DNA of 23,089 nucleotides, from assembly GCA_028869355.1 (NCBI GenBank), contig JAGWSK010000503.1, forward strand, positions 1-23,089, read 5' to 3'. The stretch comes from Alphaproteobacteria bacterium (GTDB lineage: Bacteria; Pseudomonadota; Alphaproteobacteria; Micropepsales; Micropepsaceae). The position numbers and the translations under genes are program-made. The notes below the pieces were generated by a model. That model was given only the letters and a program-made list of their open reading frames with translations. It searched no databases and had not been told where the DNA came from. Shown here one piece after another: positions 21,670-23,089 of the stretch (position 1 is the first letter of the stretch; the number at the start of each line of letters is the position of its first letter).

Positions 21670-22794
21670 TCAATAAGAGATGCCGAGAACCTCTTCGGCG
21701 TGTTTGTACGGCAGGCGTTGCGCGTCGGCGACGGCCTTATAGGTCAGTACGCCTTTGTACACGTTCAGCCCGGCGCGCAAATGCGGATTGGTCGCCATTG
21801 CCTTCACCGGTCCCAGTTCAGCCAGCGCCATGGTGAATGGCAGCGTCGCGTTGTTGAGCGCAAAGGTGGAAGTGCGCGCCACGCCGCCCGGCATGTTGGC
21901 GACACAGTAATGCACCACGTCGTACATCACATAGGTCGGGTTGGCATGGGTGGTCGGATGCGAAGTCTCGGAACAGCCGCCCTGGTCGATCGCCACATCC
22001 ACCAGCACCGAGCCCTTCTTCATCTGCCTGACCATGGCTTCGGTGATCAGTTTGGGCGCTTCGGCGCCGGGCAGCAGCACCGCGCCAATCACCAGATCGG
22101 CGCCCAGCACATGCTCTTCGATGGAATCAATCGTCGAATAGATCGTGTTCAGCATGGCGCCGAATTGCAGATCGAGCTCGTATAACCGGTGCAGCGAGAC
22201 GTCGAGAACCGTGACATGGGCCTCCAGCCCCATCGCCATGCGCGCTGCATTGGTGCCGACCACGCCGCCGCCAAGCACGACAACACGTGCCGCCGCAACA
22301 CCGGGTACTCCGCCCAGCAGCATGCCGCGCCCGCCTGCCTCCATTTCGAGACAGCGCGCGCCGGCCTGAATCGACATTCGCCCCGCCACTTCGCTCATCG
22401 GCGCCAGCAGCGGCAACCCGCCGCGCGCATCCGTCACCGTCTCATAGGCGATACAGATCGCCCCCGAATCGAGCAGCCTGCGCGTCTGCTCGGGATCGGG
22501 CGCCAGATGCAGAAAAGTGAACAAAGTCTGCCCCTTCCGCAGGCGTTTGATCTCGACCGGCTGCGGCTCCTTGACCTTCACGATCATGTCGGCCTGCCCG
22601 AAGACTTCATCCGCTGACGGAACAATCGTCGCGCCCGCGCGCTGATAGGTTTCGTCGAACAACCCGATCGCGTCGCCGGCCATGGTTTCGACCATCACCT
22701 GATGGCCGCGCGCGGTCACTTCGCGCACCGAGGCCGGCGTCATGCCCACGCGGAATTCGTTGTTCTTGATCTCCTTCGGCACACCGATCTTCAT
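21670..22794 (-). CDS. ald: Alanine dehydrogenase
   Basis: The 374-residue product is a standard Ald, catalysing L-alanine plus NAD+ to pyruvate, ammonia and NADH, reversibly, in the cytoplasm. It has MKIGVPKEIKNNEFRVG at the start, pyruvate-binding K75 (KVKEP) and catalytic H96 (FLHLAPD), the NAD-binding loop VVLGGGVVGTNAA at 172-184, and D270 in VDVAIDQGG. AAGGAG sits eight bases before ATG 22794. In the reductive direction the enzyme can dispose of NADH under low oxygen, as in mycobacteria. It shares pyruvate/alanine chemistry with the aminotransferase upstream. The 204-base gap before the next gene (21466-21669) holds nothing I can identify. Confidence 0.95.
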   Translation of the reverse strand: MKIGVPKEIKNNEFRVGMTPASVREVTARGHQVMVETMAGDAIGLFDETYQRAGATIVPSADEVFGQADMIVKVKEPQPVEIKRLRKGQTLFTFLHLAPDPEQTRRLLDSGAICIAYETVTDARGGLPLLAPMSEVAGRMSIQAGARCLEMEAGGRGMLLGGVPGVAAARVVVLGGGVVGTNAARMAMGLEAHVTVLDVSLHRLYELDLQFGAMLNTIYSTIDSIEEHVLGADLVIGAVLLPGAEAPKLITEAMVRQMKKGSVLVDVAIDQGGCSETSHPTTHANPTYVMYDVVHYCVANMPGGVARTSTFALNNATLPFTMALAELGPVKAMATNPHLRAGLNVYKGVLTYKAVADAQRLPYKHAEEVLGISY

Positions 22795-22810
22795 GACACC
22801 GCTCCTTCGG

Positions 22811-22902
22811 AGTAGGAGCGAGAAACGAGAAGCGAGGAGCGAGAGAAATGCAGTATCTCGTTACTTTCTTCTCGCTCCTCGCTCCTATTTTCTCGCTTCT
22901 CA
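22811..22902. repeat. Inverted repeat built of degenerate heptamers
   Basis: The gap between the aminotransferase and ald contains about 39-nt arms (22811-22849 and 22864-22902) that are imperfect inverted copies. Each arm is a tandem run of 7-base units close to GAGRAGC in one orientation, reversed in the other, around a short loop. It reads as a repetitive intergenic element; it also forms a strong hairpin after the aminotransferase. Confidence 0.7.
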
Positions 22903-23089
22903 CAACGTGTTCAGTACCGCGCGCACGCCCTCGGTCATGCGCGACAACTCGGCGTCGCCGGCAATCAGCGCCGGGATCAGAACCACCGTGTCGCCGCTGA
23001 TCCGGACCACCATGCTTTGATCGAAGAACGCCTTCTCCAGTGCCTCGTAGCCGCGCCGGCCCGGCGCGCCGGCAGCCGGTTCCAGCTCG
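22900..23089 (-). CDS. Class III aminotransferase, omega-amino acid:pyruvate type, C-terminal end (partial)
   Basis: The gene runs off the window; the visible 62 residues end at a TGA at 22900-22902. The segment GAPGRRGYEALEKAFFDQS then MVVRISGDTVVLIPALIAG fits the C-terminal domain of class III aminotransferases, closest to omega-amino acid:pyruvate (beta-alanine:pyruvate) aminotransferases, whose counterpart reads RxTGDTIALSPPLI. Here 'VLIP' replaces the usual 'ALSP', a minor variation. The enzyme would be cytoplasmic and pyridoxal-phosphate-dependent, making alanine from pyruvate. Alanine dehydrogenase lies next on the same strand, a sensible partner for recycling alanine. The catalytic lysine is outside the window. 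Confidence 0.7.
   Translation of the reverse strand, partial: ELEPAAGAPGRRGYEALEKAFFDQSMVVRISGDTVVLIPALIAGDAELSRMTEGVRAVLNTL

Noticed and set aside
22742..23020. Plus-strand frame with repeating Arg-Ser-Glu-Lys residues
   Set aside because: It is a translation of the heptamer repeat between two minus-strand genes, not a gene.
1..23089. CRISPR arrays, tRNA, rRNA, insertion sequences
   Set aside because: No regularly spaced direct repeats, no cloverleaf-like sequences noticed, no transposase motifs or terminal inverted repeats with target duplications were seen.

Overview
The window (about 61% GC by eye) looks like an alphaproteobacterial chromosome. The support is a FixK-type Crp/Fnr regulator with matching TTG(A/C)-N6-(T/G)CAA sites, and the family resemblance of the products. 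A facultatively anaerobic or fermentative soil or sediment lineage would fit; the genus cannot be fixed from sequence alone.

Layout. (1) 1-1556, plus: the end of a phosphoketolase gene, then acetate kinase, i.e. an acetyl-phosphate to acetate plus ATP branch. (2) 1718-4270, minus: receiver-only response regulator, HtrA/Deg protease, small c-type cytochrome, 47-aa membrane protein. (3) 4453-8887, plus: BON protein, FixK-like regulator, conserved protein of unknown function, 60-aa membrane protein, P-type cation ATPase. (4) 8977-9969, plus: 30-aa membrane peptide and a double-domain universal stress protein. (5) 10052-11310, minus: Met/Gly-rich secreted or anchored protein and a frameshifted exoD. 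(6) 11441-14756, plus: DUF6491-like secreted protein, a decayed flavodoxin, and an 897-aa acyl-CoA synthetase (ADP-forming type)/GNAT fusion. (7) 14809-16898, minus: second universal stress protein, host-attachment-like protein, and an FMN-binding PPOX-type protein. (8) 17195-20167, plus: small lipoprotein, a DUF3775-like fragment, 32-aa membrane peptide, and a YHS-containing copper ATPase. (9) 20320-23089, minus: unknown coiled-coil protein, a second small cytochrome c, alanine dehydrogenase, and the 3' end of an omega-amino acid:pyruvate aminotransferase.

The unifying signal is regulatory. Ten exact FixK2/FNR-type sites (plus one with a single mismatch) lie between genes from 1919 to 17537. 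Seven gene starts lie 61-66 nt from the centre of their nearest box and an eighth at 69 nt, as expected for class II activation with a short leader. The FixK-like gene is itself in the run led by one of these sites. The gene set (universal stress proteins, P-type ATPases, phosphoketolase/AckA, protein acetyltransferase, PPOX protein, alanine dehydrogenase) recalls the mycobacterial DosR dormancy regulon, but here apparently under a FixK-type regulator. I read the window as a low-oxygen survival island: substrate-level ATP from acetyl-phosphate, protein acetylation, metal homeostasis and envelope protection.

Several pieces are decayed (exoD, flavodoxin, DUF3775 fragment). Four miniature membrane proteins, two of them directly upstream of P-type ATPases, and intergenic palindromes and heptamer repeats are the least explained elements.
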